Assembly: GCA_025666215.1 (NCBI GenBank)
Contig: CP102593.1
Location: 4,353,001 to 4,417,000 of the forward strand
Direction: 5' to 3'
From: Xanthomonas campestris pv. phormiicola
Lineage (GTDB): Bacteria; Pseudomonadota; Gammaproteobacteria; Xanthomonadales; Xanthomonadaceae
Length of the DNA stretch: 64,000 nt
Every line of letters starts with the position of its first letter. Position 1 is the stretch's first letter. The notes below the pieces were generated by a model. The model was not told where the DNA came from. It did not search any database and saw nothing but the letters and a program-made list of their open reading frames with translations. Positions 17,158 through 25,972 of the stretch are shown here, piece after piece. The position numbers were made by a program, and so were the translations under genes.

Positions 17158-18036
17158 ATGTCCGGATTTCCGTTGTTCCCGCGTTCGCTTGCGTTGCTGC
17201 TGTTGCTGGCGCTCGGCGCGGCGCTCGCCCCGGCGCAGGCGCGCGCGCCCTCGCCCGATGCGCACGCCGCGCTCAAGGTGATGAGCTTCAACGTGCGCGT
17301 GCCGGTCGATACGGACGGCGACAAGCGCTGGGAGATCCGCCGCAGCGCGATGGCGGCGCTGATCCGCGCGCAGCATCCGGACGTGTTCGGCACCCAGGAA
17401 CTGGTCAAGCTGCAGGCCGATTACCTGGCCGCGCAACTGCCCGACTACCGCTGGTTCGGGCGCAGCCGCGACGGCAGCGAAGACGGCGAGCGCATGGGCG
17501 TGTTCTACGACAGCCGCCGCCTGAAGCTGGTGGAGTCCGGCGACTTCTGGCTGTCGGATACGCCGAGCGTGGTCGGCAGCATCAGCTGGGGCCACCCGCT
17601 GCCGCGGATGGTGAACTGGGGGCTGTTCGAACGCATCGCCGACGGTCGCCGTTTCTACCTGTTCGACACCCACCTGCCGTACCGCGACGAAGACGAGGCC
17701 GCGCGCGCCAAGGGCGCCGCGCTGCTCCTCTCGCGCCTGCAGGCGTTGCCGGCCGACGTGCCGGTGGTGGTCACCGGCGACTTCAACACGGCGCCGGATT
17801 CGCCCACCTACCGCACGCTGGTTCCTGCACTGGCCGACGCGCGCCAGCAGGCGCCGCACGCGCTGGGACCGGAGGCGACCTTCCACGATTTCACCGGCCA
17901 TCCCGATCGGCGCATCGACTGGATCCTGTCGCGCGGATTGCGCGCCACCCAGTTCGCCACGCTCGACGCGCGGCCGCAGGGCCATTGGCCGTCGGACCAC
18001 TTCCCGGTCGTGGCCGAGTTCGCCTGGCCGCACTGA
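17158..18036 (+). CDS. Exported endonuclease/exonuclease/phosphatase-family protein
   Basis: 292 residues with a signal peptide (FPLFPRSLALLLLLALGAAL ... AQA). EEP-fold motifs in order: KVMSFNVRVP (metal Asn), DVFGTQELVKLQ (metal Glu), FDTHLPYRDEDE, VVTGDFNTAPDSPTYRTL (catalytic Asp-Asn) and HWPSDHFPVVAEF (terminal Asp-His). All catalytic residues are present. Likely substrates are nucleic acid, phosphoinositide or other phosphodiesters in the periplasm or outside. The particular substrate is not readable. Confidence 0.88.
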   Translation: MSGFPLFPRSLALLLLLALGAALAPAQARAPSPDAHAALKVMSFNVRVPVDTDGDKRWEIRRSAMAALIRAQHPDVFGTQELVKLQADYLAAQLPDYRWFGRSRDGSEDGERMGVFYDSRRLKLVESGDFWLSDTPSVVGSISWGHPLPRMVNWGLFERIADGRRFYLFDTHLPYRDEDEAARAKGAALLLSRLQALPADVPVVVTGDFNTAPDSPTYRTLVPALADARQQAPHALGPEATFHDFTGHPDRRIDWILSRGLRATQFATLDARPQGHWPSDHFPVVAEFAWPH

Positions 18037-18058
18037 GGTCCATCGCGCGCGCGGCACC

Positions 18059-18942
18059 TCAGCCCGCGCCGGTGGCCGCGGCGCCATCGGCGTGCGCGCA
18101 CAGCCAGTGCAACACCTGAGCCAACGCCGGCGCCGGGACGGGCCGCCACACGATCGACAACTGCCGCACCGCCCACGCTTCGTGCAACGGCACCGCGACC
18201 AGCTGTTCGCGCACGCTGACCCGGGCCAGCGCGGCCTGCGGCAGGATCGCCACGCCGGCGCCGCGCGCCAGCATCCGGCACAGCGGTTCGATGCCGTGCA
18301 CGTGGGCGCGGATGCGCAGCTGGCTGCCGGCGCGCGTGGCCTGGGTGCGCAGGTGCCGTTGCAGCGCGCTGTCGTCGGCCAGGCCGAGGAATTCCGCCTG
18401 CCATAGCTGCGCCAGGCACAGCTGCGGCGCGCGTGCCAGCGGATGCGTGGCCGCCGCCACCAGCACCAGCCGGTCCTGGCGGAACGCCTGCGCGTGCAGG
18501 CCGGCCAGGTCGGCATGGTCGGCGATCACCGCCAGGTCGGCACGCTCCTCGCGCACCGCATCGGCCGCCGCGGTACTGCCCTGCTCGCGCAAGGCCAGGT
18601 CGATGCGCGGATGCGCGACCAGGAACTCGGCCAGCAGTTCGGGCAGCCACTCGTCCAGCGCCGCGGTATTGGCCAGCAGCCGCACCGTGGCCTGGTTGGC
18701 GCCGGCGTTCTCGCCCAGTTCGGCGCGCATCGCCTCGGCCTGGCGCAGCAACTGCCGCGCGTGCCGCAACAGCGCGGCGCCGGCCGCGGTCAGACGCACG
18801 CCGCGGCGGCCTGCAGTTCCAGCGCGCGGATGCGTGCGCTGGCCGCGGCCAGCGACAACGCGGCGCGGTCGGCGCCGGCGGTGATGCTGCCGGCCTCGGC
18901 CACTGCCACGAATAGCCGCAAGTCGATGAAATCCAGGTGCAT
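18059..18942 (-). pseudogene. LysR-family regulator disrupted by a small frameshifting deletion
   Basis: The N-terminal winged helix reads MHLDFIDLRLFVAVAEAGS ... AAASARIRALELQ from the ATG at 18942, then hits a stop near 18790. The remaining LysR sequence (RRGVRLTAAGAALLRHA ... through the substrate domain to 18059) continues in another frame. The wing segment that normally reads about GxxLFxR between the two parts is missing, so roughly 25 bases are lost near 18800-18815 in a GCC/GCCGC repeat. It is divergent from the TauE-like gene, which it probably once controlled. A sequencing error cannot be excluded. Confidence 0.75.
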
Positions 18943-19027
18943 CGCCGCTCCAGCCTTCGTCGTTGCCGAAGTCTGCCTGAAGCGATCGCGCATTGTCCGG
19001 CGCCGCGGCACGGCCGATGCTGCGGGC

Positions 19028-19771
19028 ATGCACTCGCTCATCCCGCATCTGCTGCCGATCGCCGCGGTGTTCTGCCTGGCCGGCTTGGTCAAGGGCGTGG
19101 CCGGTACCGGGTTGCCGACGGTGGCGATGGGCCTGCTGGGACTGTGGCTGGCGCCGCCAGAGGCCGCCGCGCTGCTGGTGCTGCCGTCGCTGCTGACCAA
19201 TCTGCAGCAGGCCTGGGGCGAGGGGGCGGCGGCGCTGCTGCGGCGGCTGTGGCCGCTGCTGGCGACGATCGCGCTCGGTACCTGGCTCAGCGCCGGCATC
19301 CTGGTCGGCGCCGATCCGGCGCTGGCGCGCGGCGGACTCGGGGCCTTGCTGGCGCTGTACGCGCTGCTCGGCCTGAGCCGCTGGCAGGGCCGGCTGCCGC
19401 CGCGGCACGAGCCCTGGGCGGGCCCGGCGGCCGGATTGGCGACCGGCCTGCTGACCGGCGCCACCGGCGTGTTCGTGCTGCCCGCCCTGCCCTATCTGGT
19501 CGCGCTGGACCTGCCGCGGGAGACGCTGATGCGCGCCCTGGGCTACTGCTTCTTCACCGCCACGCTGGCACTGGCCATTGCGCTGGCCTGGCACGGCGCG
19601 TTTGCGAGCGGTGCGCTGGGGCCATCGCTGCTGGCGCTGCTGCCGACCGCGCTGGGCATGGGGCTGGGCGCGCGCCTGCGCCAGCGCATTTCCGCCCAGG
19701 CATTCCGCCGGGTGTTCTTCCTGACCTTGCTGGCGCTGGGTGTGCATCCGCTGTGGCAGGCGCTGGGCTAG
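19028..19771 (+). CDS. TauE/SafE-family membrane transporter
   Basis: 247 residues, nearly all membrane helices (about 7-8). The first helix contains the family motif CLAGLVKGVAGTGLPTVAMG, and its inverted-repeat counterpart is GLATGLLTGATGVFVLPALP. This family exports or takes up sulfonates, sulfite or organic anions. It is divergent from the broken LysR gene with 85 bases between starts, a typical regulator-target layout. Loss of the regulator would leave it constitutive or silent. Confidence 0.88.
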   Translation: MHSLIPHLLPIAAVFCLAGLVKGVAGTGLPTVAMGLLGLWLAPPEAAALLVLPSLLTNLQQAWGEGAAALLRRLWPLLATIALGTWLSAGILVGADPALARGGLGALLALYALLGLSRWQGRLPPRHEPWAGPAAGLATGLLTGATGVFVLPALPYLVALDLPRETLMRALGYCFFTATLALAIALAWHGAFASGALGPSLLALLPTALGMGLGARLRQRISAQAFRRVFFLTLLALGVHPLWQALG

Positions 19772-19850
19772 CGGCGCGCCATCCCTCCTCGAGAGCCGCT
19801 CGCGGAGCGCTGGCCCCCATAAAGCGCCCCGGATCCGGATGCCGCTGTTT

Positions 19851-19918
19851 TGTGGGAGCGAGTTCAGTCGCGACAGGCTCTACCGGCAAAGCACGTCGCG
19901 ACTGAAGTCGCTCCCACA
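19851..19918. repeat. REP-like palindrome
   Basis: Arms 19851-19874 and 19895-19918 pair over 24 bases with one mismatch and contain the TGTGGGAGCGA core plus GTCGCGAC. Same family as 9432-9559, 47278-47971, 57375-57442 and 59880-59946. It lies between convergent genes. Confidence 0.85.
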
Positions 19919-19951
19919 GATAGTCGCCTGCAGCGTGGGCAGAGCGGACAG

Positions 19952-19985
19952 AAAAAAACGCGCCACCGCTGGGCGATGGCGCGTT
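19952..19985 (-). terminator. Terminator of prc
   Basis: On the minus strand, stem AACGCGCCA with TGGCGCGTT (19957-19965 with 19977-19985), followed by seven T residues. It lies 29 bases past the prc stop. Confidence 0.85.
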
Positions 19986-20013
19986 GCTGTTCGCGCGGCG
20001 GTGGCGCGTGGGC

Positions 20014-22191
20014 TCAGTCCGCCCAGCGCCCCGGACCGGTGGACTGCGGCAGCACCTGTACCGACAGCGGATGGTCCTTTTCCAGCAGGTTCAGCGCGTC
20101 GGCCAGGATCGAGGCCGACTCGCGCAGCAGCGGATCCGGGCGCTTGTCGACCAGCTTCTCGCGCGCGGCGTCCTTGACGATGTCGCGCTCGTTGCCGGTC
20201 AGGCCGTCGTCGCTGCTGTCGTCGGCGAGCGGGTCCAGCGGCAGGCCGAGCTGCTTGCGCGTCTCCTGGCGCTGCTTGCGCTGCACGTCCTGCTTCTCGC
20301 GCTCGGCGCGGCGCTCGGCCTCGTTGAGCACCACGTACTTCTTCGCCGCCTCGGTGCGGAACTGCTGCACGTCCTCTTCCCACCACTGGAATTCCTTGTC
20401 GCTGGCGATGCGGCCGGCATGCAGCGTCTCCAGCTTCGGCAGCAGCGGCGCGAAGTTGCCGTACTGGGTGTGCGGCACCGCGGCGATGCGGGTCCACGGC
20501 AAGGCGTTGGGGTAGGTGCTCTCGCCGAACTCGGTGGCATCGACGCTGGCCGGGAACGCGATGTCCGGGACCACGCCCTTGTGCTGGGTGCTGCTGCCGC
20601 TGACCCGGAAGAACTGGGCAATGGTCAGCTTGACCTGGCCGAAGCGGTCGGTCTCGTTGGCCGGCCAGCGGTCCAGGTCGACGATGTTCTGCACCGTGCC
20701 CTTGCCGAAGCTGGTCTCGCCGATGATCAGGCCGCGGCCGTAGTCCTGGATGGCGCCGGCGAAGATCTCCGAGGCCGAGGCCGAGCCGCGGTTGATCAGC
20801 ACCGCCAGCGGGCCGTCCCAGGCCACCGCCGGGTTGTCGTCGCTGTTGACGGTGACGCGGCCGCCGGATTCGCGCACCTGCACCACCGGGCCCTGCTCGA
20901 TGAACAGGCCGGTCAGTTCGATCGCCTCGTCCAGCGAGCCGCCGCCGTTGTTGCGCAGGTCCAGCACCACGCCGTCGACCTTGTCGGTCTTGAAACCGGC
21001 CAGCAGCTTGGCCACGTCGCGGGTCGCCGAGGCATAGTCGCTGGCGTTGCGGCGGCGGCCTTCGAAGTCCTGGTAGAACGCCGGCAGCTTGATCACGCCG
21101 ACGCGCCGCGCCGGTTCGCCGTCCTTCGCCGGCAAGGTGATGGTCTCGCCCTTGGCGGCCTGTTCGGCCAGGCGCACCTTCTGCCGGGTCAGCAGCAGCT
21201 GGCGGTGCTTGCCGTCCACGCCGGCCTCGGCCGGGATGTACTCCAGGCGCACCTGGGTGTCCTTGTCGCCGCGGATCTTGGCCACCACGTCGTCGATGCG
21301 CCAGCCGATCACGTCCTCGACCTGGCCGGACTTGCCCTGGCCGACGCCGACGATGCGGTCGCCCGGCTTCAGCGTGCCGTCCACCGCGGCCGGACCGCCC
21401 GGGATGACCTCGCGGATCACCACCATGTCGTCCTGCTTCTGCAACTGCGCGCCGATGCCTTCCAGCGACAGCGACATCTGCTGGTTGAAGTTCTCGGCGG
21501 TGCGCGGGGTGAAGTAGTCGGTGTGCGGATCGACGGTGTTGGTGTAGGCGTTCATGAAGAACTGGAACACGTCCTCGCTCTTCAGTTCCTTCACCGAATC
21601 GGCGAGGTTGGCGTAGCGCTTGTCCAGGGTCTTGCGGATGTCCTCGGGCTTCTTGCCGGCGAGCTTGAGCCGCAGCCAGTCGTTCATCACCGACTTGCGC
21701 CACAGCTCGTCCAGCTCCTGGTTGTCCTTGGGCCACGGCACGTCCTTGCGGTCGTACTCGAACTTCTCGCTGCCGTTGAAATCGAAGTCCTGCTTGAGCA
21801 GCTTGCGCGCGTAGCCGATGCGCTCGTCCACGCGCTGCCGGTACACGGCGAACACCTGGAACGCCGGCTCCAGCTGGCCGGAGGCGATATTGCTGCCGAG
21901 GTTGGCCTGGAACGCGGCGAACTTGTCGACGTCGGCCTGGGTGAAGAACTGCTTGCTGCCGTCCAGCGTCTCCAGGTACTTCTTGAAGACTTCCTTCGAG
22001 GTCGCCTCGTCGAGCGCGCGCGGCCGGTAGGCATAGCGGCTGTCGGACAGCAGCCCGTACACCAGCTTGGCGGTGGTGGACTGGTCGGCGGTCGAGGCCG
22101 CCGGCAGCGCGGGCGCGTCGGTGCGGGCGAACAGCGCCAGCGGCGTGGTCAGCGCGAACGCCAGCAGGAAGACGGAAGCTTTGAATTTCAT
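20014..22191 (-). CDS. prc: Tail-specific periplasmic protease Prc (S41)
   Basis: 725 residues, the large Prc form. Signal peptide (MKFKASVFLLAFALTTPLAL), N-terminal helical domain, PDZ domain (MSLSLEGIGAQLQ ... VIREVIPGGPA), and the S41 catalytic domain with LDLRNNGGGSLDEA, nucleophile Ser near 468 in NRGSASASEIFAGA and general-base Lys near 493 in GETSFGKGTVQ. It has a long C-terminal DUF3340-like region. It trims C-termini of envelope proteins; in E. coli its substrates include PBP3 and the peptidoglycan hydrolase MepS. Downstream of lipA in the same direction across 241 bases. Confidence 0.95.
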   Translation of the reverse strand: MKFKASVFLLAFALTTPLALFARTDAPALPAASTADQSTTAKLVYGLLSDSRYAYRPRALDEATSKEVFKKYLETLDGSKQFFTQADVDKFAAFQANLGSNIASGQLEPAFQVFAVYRQRVDERIGYARKLLKQDFDFNGSEKFEYDRKDVPWPKDNQELDELWRKSVMNDWLRLKLAGKKPEDIRKTLDKRYANLADSVKELKSEDVFQFFMNAYTNTVDPHTDYFTPRTAENFNQQMSLSLEGIGAQLQKQDDMVVIREVIPGGPAAVDGTLKPGDRIVGVGQGKSGQVEDVIGWRIDDVVAKIRGDKDTQVRLEYIPAEAGVDGKHRQLLLTRQKVRLAEQAAKGETITLPAKDGEPARRVGVIKLPAFYQDFEGRRRNASDYASATRDVAKLLAGFKTDKVDGVVLDLRNNGGGSLDEAIELTGLFIEQGPVVQVRESGGRVTVNSDDNPAVAWDGPLAVLINRGSASASEIFAGAIQDYGRGLIIGETSFGKGTVQNIVDLDRWPANETDRFGQVKLTIAQFFRVSGSSTQHKGVVPDIAFPASVDATEFGESTYPNALPWTRIAAVPHTQYGNFAPLLPKLETLHAGRIASDKEFQWWEEDVQQFRTEAAKKYVVLNEAERRAEREKQDVQRKQRQETRKQLGLPLDPLADDSSDDGLTGNERDIVKDAAREKLVDKRPDPLLRESASILADALNLLEKDHPLSVQVLPQSTGPGRWAD

Positions 22192-22432
22192 CTACGTACT
22201 CTCGGCACCAGGCCGTCAGGGGGGCTGCAGATCGCGTGAGACAACACGACAGTGCCGCAAGTTGCAGGCCGTGTCACCTGTTCCTGAACCAGACTAGCCG
22301 GGGCTAGGTAGCGAAATGTGAATGGCGCCGGTGCAGGCGCTGCGCGCGGGCGTCGCGGCCGGCAAGGCGGGCGTCCTGGACGATCGCCAGGACGCTGCGG
22401 GGCGGTGCCGGAAGCGGTGCCGCAGGGTGCGC

Positions 22433-23449
22433 TCAGGCGGCGACGCCGGCGCCGGCGGCCTGGCGATCGGCGTGGTAGGAGGAGCGCACCATCGGCCCGG
22501 AGGCGACGTGGCTGAAACCCAGCGCATTGCCGTACTCCTCCAGCGCCTTGTATTCCTCCGGCGTCCAGTAGCGCATCACCGGGTGGTGGTGCGCGGTCGG
22601 CTGCAGGTACTGGCCGATGGTGACCATGTCCACCGCGTGCGCGCGCAGGTCGCGCAGCGTGGCCTGCACCTGCTCCATGGTCTCGCCCAGGCCGAGCATG
22701 ATCCCGGACTTGGTGGCGATGGACGGGTGCTGCGCCTTGAACTTCTGCAGCAGGGTCAGCGACCACTGGTAGTCGGCGCCGGGACGCACGTTCGGGTACA
22801 GGTCCGGCACGGTCTCGATGTTGTGGTTGAACACGTCCGGCGGATGGGTCGCCAGGATCTCCAGCGCGCGGTCCATGCGGCCCTTGCCGCGGAAGTCCGG
22901 GGTCAGGATCTCGATGCGGGTGGCCGGCGCGGCGGCGCGGATCGCGCCGATGCAGTCGGCGAAGTGCTGGGCGCCGCCGTCGCGCAGGTCGTCGCGGTCG
23001 ACGCTGGTCACCACCACGTAGCGCAGGCCCATGTCGGCCACGGTCTGCGCCAGGCTGGCCGGCTCGCCGGCGTCCGGCGGCTTGGGCCGGCCGTGGGCGA
23101 CGTCGCAGAACGAGCAGCGGCGGGTGCAGACCTCGCCCAGGATCATGAAAGTGGCGGTGCCGTGGCTGAAGCATTCGTGGATGTTCGGGCAGCTGGCTTC
23201 CTCGCAGACCGTGACCAGGCGGTTCTCGCGCAGCTTGGCCTTGAGCGTCTGCACCGCGTTGCCGGACGGGATCCGCACCCGGATCCACGACGGCTTGCGC
23301 AGCACCGGCGCGTCGGCGAACTGCACCGGCGAGCGGTTGATCTTGTCCCCGCCCAGTTGCTTGACGCCGGCCTGCAGCGGCGCGGACGCGGGCGCGCTGT
23401 CGCCGGAAAGGACCTGCAGGGGGATGGTGCGTGCGCTGGGCTGGGTCAT
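22433..23449 (-). CDS. lipA: Lipoyl synthase LipA
   Basis: 338 residues. The auxiliary cluster motif is [12 protein letters not shown] and the radical SAM CxxxCxxC is CTRRCSFC. Also [25 protein letters not shown] and the family C-terminal Ser region ([11 protein letters not shown]). It inserts two sulfurs into the octanoyl group on carrier domains. It starts 23 bases after lipB, so lipB-lipA are co-transcribed. A weak inverted repeat without T tract (22371-22395) follows the gene. Confidence 0.97.
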   Translation of the reverse strand: MTQPSARTIPLQVLSGDSAPASAPLQAGVKQLGGDKINRSPVQFADAPVLRKPSWIRVRIPSGNAVQTLKAKLRENRLVTVCEEASCPNIHECFSHGTATFMILGEVCTRRCSFCDVAHGRPKPPDAGEPASLAQTVADMGLRYVVVTSVDRDDLRDGGAQHFADCIGAIRAAAPATRIEILTPDFRGKGRMDRALEILATHPPDVFNHNIETVPDLYPNVRPGADYQWSLTLLQKFKAQHPSIATKSGIMLGLGETMEQVQATLRDLRAHAVDMVTIGQYLQPTAHHHPVMRYWTPEEYKALEEYGNALGFSHVASGPMVRSSYHADRQAAGAGVAA

Positions 23450-23471
23450 GGCGTCGTCGGCGGGCAGGCGG

Positions 23472-24185
23472 TCAGGCCGCGTGCGTGAGCGTGAGGTCGG
23501 GCAAGGCGTCGAGCGGCTGCAGGGTCAGCCCGAACTGGCGCGCCAGTTGGGCCAGCAGCACCGGTTTGACGGCCTGCATGCCGGAGGGACCGCCCAAGTC
23601 TAGCACCGAGGTCACCTGCAGGCCCTGGTAGCCGCAGGGGTTGATGCGGTGGAACGGCTCCAGGTCCATCGCCACGTTGAACGACAGGCCATGGAAGGTG
23701 CAGCCGCGGCGCACGCGGATGCCGAGCGCGGCGACCTTGGCCGCGCCGACGTAGACCCCGGGCGCGCCGTCGCGGCGCTGGCCGAGGATGTTCCATTCGT
23801 CCAGCGTGTCGATGATGGCCTGCTCGATCCGGCACACGTAGTCGCGCACGCCGATCTTGAGCCGGCGCAGGTCCAGCAACGGATACACCACCAGCTGGCC
23901 GGGGCCGTGGTAGGTGACCTGGCCGCCGCGGTCCACGTGCAGCACCGGGATCTCGCCGGGCGCCAGCACGTGCTCGTGCTTGCCGGCCTGGCCGAGGGTG
24001 AACACCGGTTCGTGCTCGACCACCCACAGTTCGTCGGCGCTGGTGTCCTCGCGCGCATCGGTGAAGCGCTGCATCGCCCGCCACACCGGCGCGTAGGGCT
24101 GGCGGCCGAGATCGCGGACCCGGCACGGCGGCAACGCCTGCGCCGATTCCGGCGGCGGTACCGCGGCGCCGGCTACAGCGTCCAC
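23472..24185 (-). CDS. lipB: Octanoyltransferase LipB
   Basis: 237 residues from a GTG at 24185. The first ATG inside the frame would cut off the conserved [18 protein letters not shown] segment, so the GTG, which overlaps the upstream DUF493 gene by 13 bases, is preferred. Motifs are [38 protein letters not shown], catalytic Lys in [12 protein letters not shown] and catalytic Cys in [10 protein letters not shown]. It transfers octanoate from ACP to lipoyl domains. Confidence 0.95.
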   Translation of the reverse strand: MDAVAGAAVPPPESAQALPPCRVRDLGRQPYAPVWRAMQRFTDAREDTSADELWVVEHEPVFTLGQAGKHEHVLAPGEIPVLHVDRGGQVTYHGPGQLVVYPLLDLRRLKIGVRDYVCRIEQAIIDTLDEWNILGQRRDGAPGVYVGAAKVAALGIRVRRGCTFHGLSFNVAMDLEPFHRINPCGYQGLQVTSVLDLGGPSGMQAVKPVLLAQLARQFGLTLQPLDALPDLTLTHAA

Positions 24186-24451
24186 TTCACTTCCGGATGC
24201 TCGCGCAGCGCCAGGTGCGCGGCGTCGTACTGGGCGCGGTCGGCGGCGCGGAAGGCGATCCGCACCGACACGTACTTGCCGTTGGACGAATGCTTCCAGC
24301 TGATGCGCTCTTCCAGCACGTCCACGCCTGCCTGGGCGAGCAGCCGCGGCAGTTCGGTCTCCAGCCCGGTGTTGGCGGTGCCCATCGCGCTGAGCTCGAA
24401 GACGCCGGGGAACTGGAAGCCGTGATCGGGGTTGTCCGAGGTGATATCCAT
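24173..24451 (-). CDS. ybeD: DUF493 / YbeD family protein
   Basis: 92 residues: [37 protein letters not shown], ending [14 protein letters not shown]. This small ferredoxin-like-fold protein is conserved directly upstream of lipB in many proteobacteria. Its role is not established; a regulatory or ACT-like function has been suggested from structure. First gene of ybeD-lipB-lipA. Confidence 0.92.
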   Translation of the reverse strand: MDITSDNPDHGFQFPGVFELSAMGTANTGLETELPRLLAQAGVDVLEERISWKHSSNGKYVSVRIAFRAADRAQYDAAHLALREHPEVKWTL

Positions 24452-24733
24452 GGCTGCATTATCGCGCCGGCGCCGGGCAAACCCAAGGCCGCGGCGCGCC
24501 GGCAGGCCGCGTGCGGGGGCGGCGGCCGCCGCGGCGCGCCGCGTCAGCAGGTGCCCACGGTTGGCAAGCGATGCCAATAGGACGAAGCGATACGGCCACA
24601 CGGCTTTCGCGCGAACGCCGCCGCGGCCTATGCTCGCCCCGGCATTTTATGAATGCAGGCTTCACGGGACGCGCGCATCCGTCCCGCTAGCGTCGGTGCA
24701 CCCATTCCTCCTTCCCTACCAGGGACGTCGCCC

Positions 24734-25792
24734 ATGCCGTCATCGCGCCTGCCTCTCGCCTTCGCCGTCCTGCTCGCCATCGCCGCGTTGCCTGCCGCGG
24801 CCGCCGATCGTTGCGCCGGCAGCGCCCTGCAGGACACGCCGCCGACGGTGAACTTCCGGGTCGACAACGACCTGTTCGGCGGCGCCGGCCAGGACCAGGG
24901 CTATACCAACGGCTTCGGCGTGACCCTGGTGTCGCCGAACCTGGTCGACTTCACCGACGACCCCTGCCTGCCGCGGCTGGCGCGGGCGGTCAACCGCTAC
25001 CTGGAACGCCTGCACCCGGGCGAGTTCGAACAGCAGAACATGGTCTTCAGTTTCGGCCAGGCCATCTTCACCCCGACCGACAAGACCCGCCGCGACCTGA
25101 TCCAGGACGACCGTCCCTATGCCGCCGCGCTGATGGTGAATTTCGGCTATAACGCGCGCAATCAGGACCGCCTGCGCACCACCCAACTGGCGGTGGGCAT
25201 GATCGGACCGTCGGCGCAGGGCAAGCAGGTGCAGAATGGGATCCACAAACTGCTCGGCGACGCCAAGTTCCTTGGCTGGGACAACCAGTTGCACGACGAA
25301 CCGGTGTTCGTGCTGGTCCATGAACGCATGCGCCGCTGGCCGGGCGATGCGGCGGTCAACGCCGACGGCTGGGGCTGGGACGCGATCAGCCACTGGGGCG
25401 GCGCGCTCGGCACTCTGGATACCCACGCCAATGCCGGCGGCGAAGTGCGCTTCGGCTGGAAGCTGCCGGACGATTTCGGCAGCTCGCCGCTGCGCCCGGC
25501 CGGCGAGAATACCGCCCCGCCCCGCTACGGCCTGGGCCGCGGCTGGTCGGCCCACCTGTTCCTGACCAGCGACGCGCGCTGGGTGCTGCGCGACATCACC
25601 CTGGACGGCAACACCTTCCGCGACAGCCACAGCGTGAAGAAACGCCCCTTCGTCGGCGAAGCCGGCTTCGGCCTGGCGGTGATGCGCGGCAAGTGGAAGT
25701 TCGCGCTGGCGCGCTACTGGAGCACCCGCGAATTCGACCTGCAGAAGCAGACGCCGGTGTTCGGCAGCTTCACGATCAGTCGGCGTCTGTGA
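24734..25792 (+). CDS. lpxR: LpxR-like outer-membrane lipid A deacylase (DUF2219)
   Basis: 352 residues with a signal peptide (LPLAFAVLLAIAALPAAAA). The mature N-terminus VNFRVDNDLFGGAGQDQGYT carries the Asn-Asp pair of the LpxR active site, followed by the barrel segments ITDRPYA-like QDDRPYAAALMVNF and AISHWGGALGTLDTHANAGG with a candidate catalytic His. It ends in an aromatic strand (TISRRL), not the usual terminal Phe. LpxR removes the 3'-acyloxyacyl chain of lipid A and can damp host recognition. Monocistronic. Confidence 0.85.
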   Translation: MPSSRLPLAFAVLLAIAALPAAAADRCAGSALQDTPPTVNFRVDNDLFGGAGQDQGYTNGFGVTLVSPNLVDFTDDPCLPRLARAVNRYLERLHPGEFEQQNMVFSFGQAIFTPTDKTRRDLIQDDRPYAAALMVNFGYNARNQDRLRTTQLAVGMIGPSAQGKQVQNGIHKLLGDAKFLGWDNQLHDEPVFVLVHERMRRWPGDAAVNADGWGWDAISHWGGALGTLDTHANAGGEVRFGWKLPDDFGSSPLRPAGENTAPPRYGLGRGWSAHLFLTSDARWVLRDITLDGNTFRDSHSVKKRPFVGEAGFGLAVMRGKWKFALARYWSTREFDLQKQTPVFGSFTISRRL

Positions 25793-25796
25793 CGCC

Positions 25797-25940
25797 GGGA
25801 ATGGGGAGTCGGGAATGGGGAATGGGAAAAGCGGGTTTGCCGCCCCTCAACCGACAAGCTTGGCCGTGAGATCGCGGCAGTAACGAGCGAATGCAGCAAC
25901 GCCGCTCTACCCATTCCCGATTCCCCATTCTCCATTCCCA
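25797..25940. repeat. Inverted arrays of GGGANTS heptamers (locus A)
   Basis: Left arm 25797-25827 is built from GGGAATG and GGGAGTC heptamers; the right arm 25910-25940 is its inverted counterpart. About 80 bases lie between, beginning with AAAAGCG. Members of the same family lie at 41478-41707, 42543-42694, 44945-45111 and 61957-62039. Confidence 0.85.
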
Positions 25941-25968
25941 AAAAAGCCGGCGTAAGCCGGCTTTTTTT
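25941..25968. terminator. Bidirectional terminator between lpxR and dacC
   Basis: Stem GCCGGC, loop GTAA, stem GCCGGC, with an A run on the left and seven T residues on the right. It serves both convergent genes. Confidence 0.9.
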
Positions 25969-25972
25969 CAAC

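Noticed and set aside
18790..18942. Separate small DNA-binding protein from the LysR N-terminus
   Set aside because: The frame ends abruptly inside the winged helix and the rest of a LysR protein follows directly in another frame, so a broken gene explains it better.
22371..22395. Inverted repeat downstream of lipA as a terminator
   Set aside because: The 9-base stem is good but no T-rich run follows on the minus strand, so intrinsic termination is not supported.
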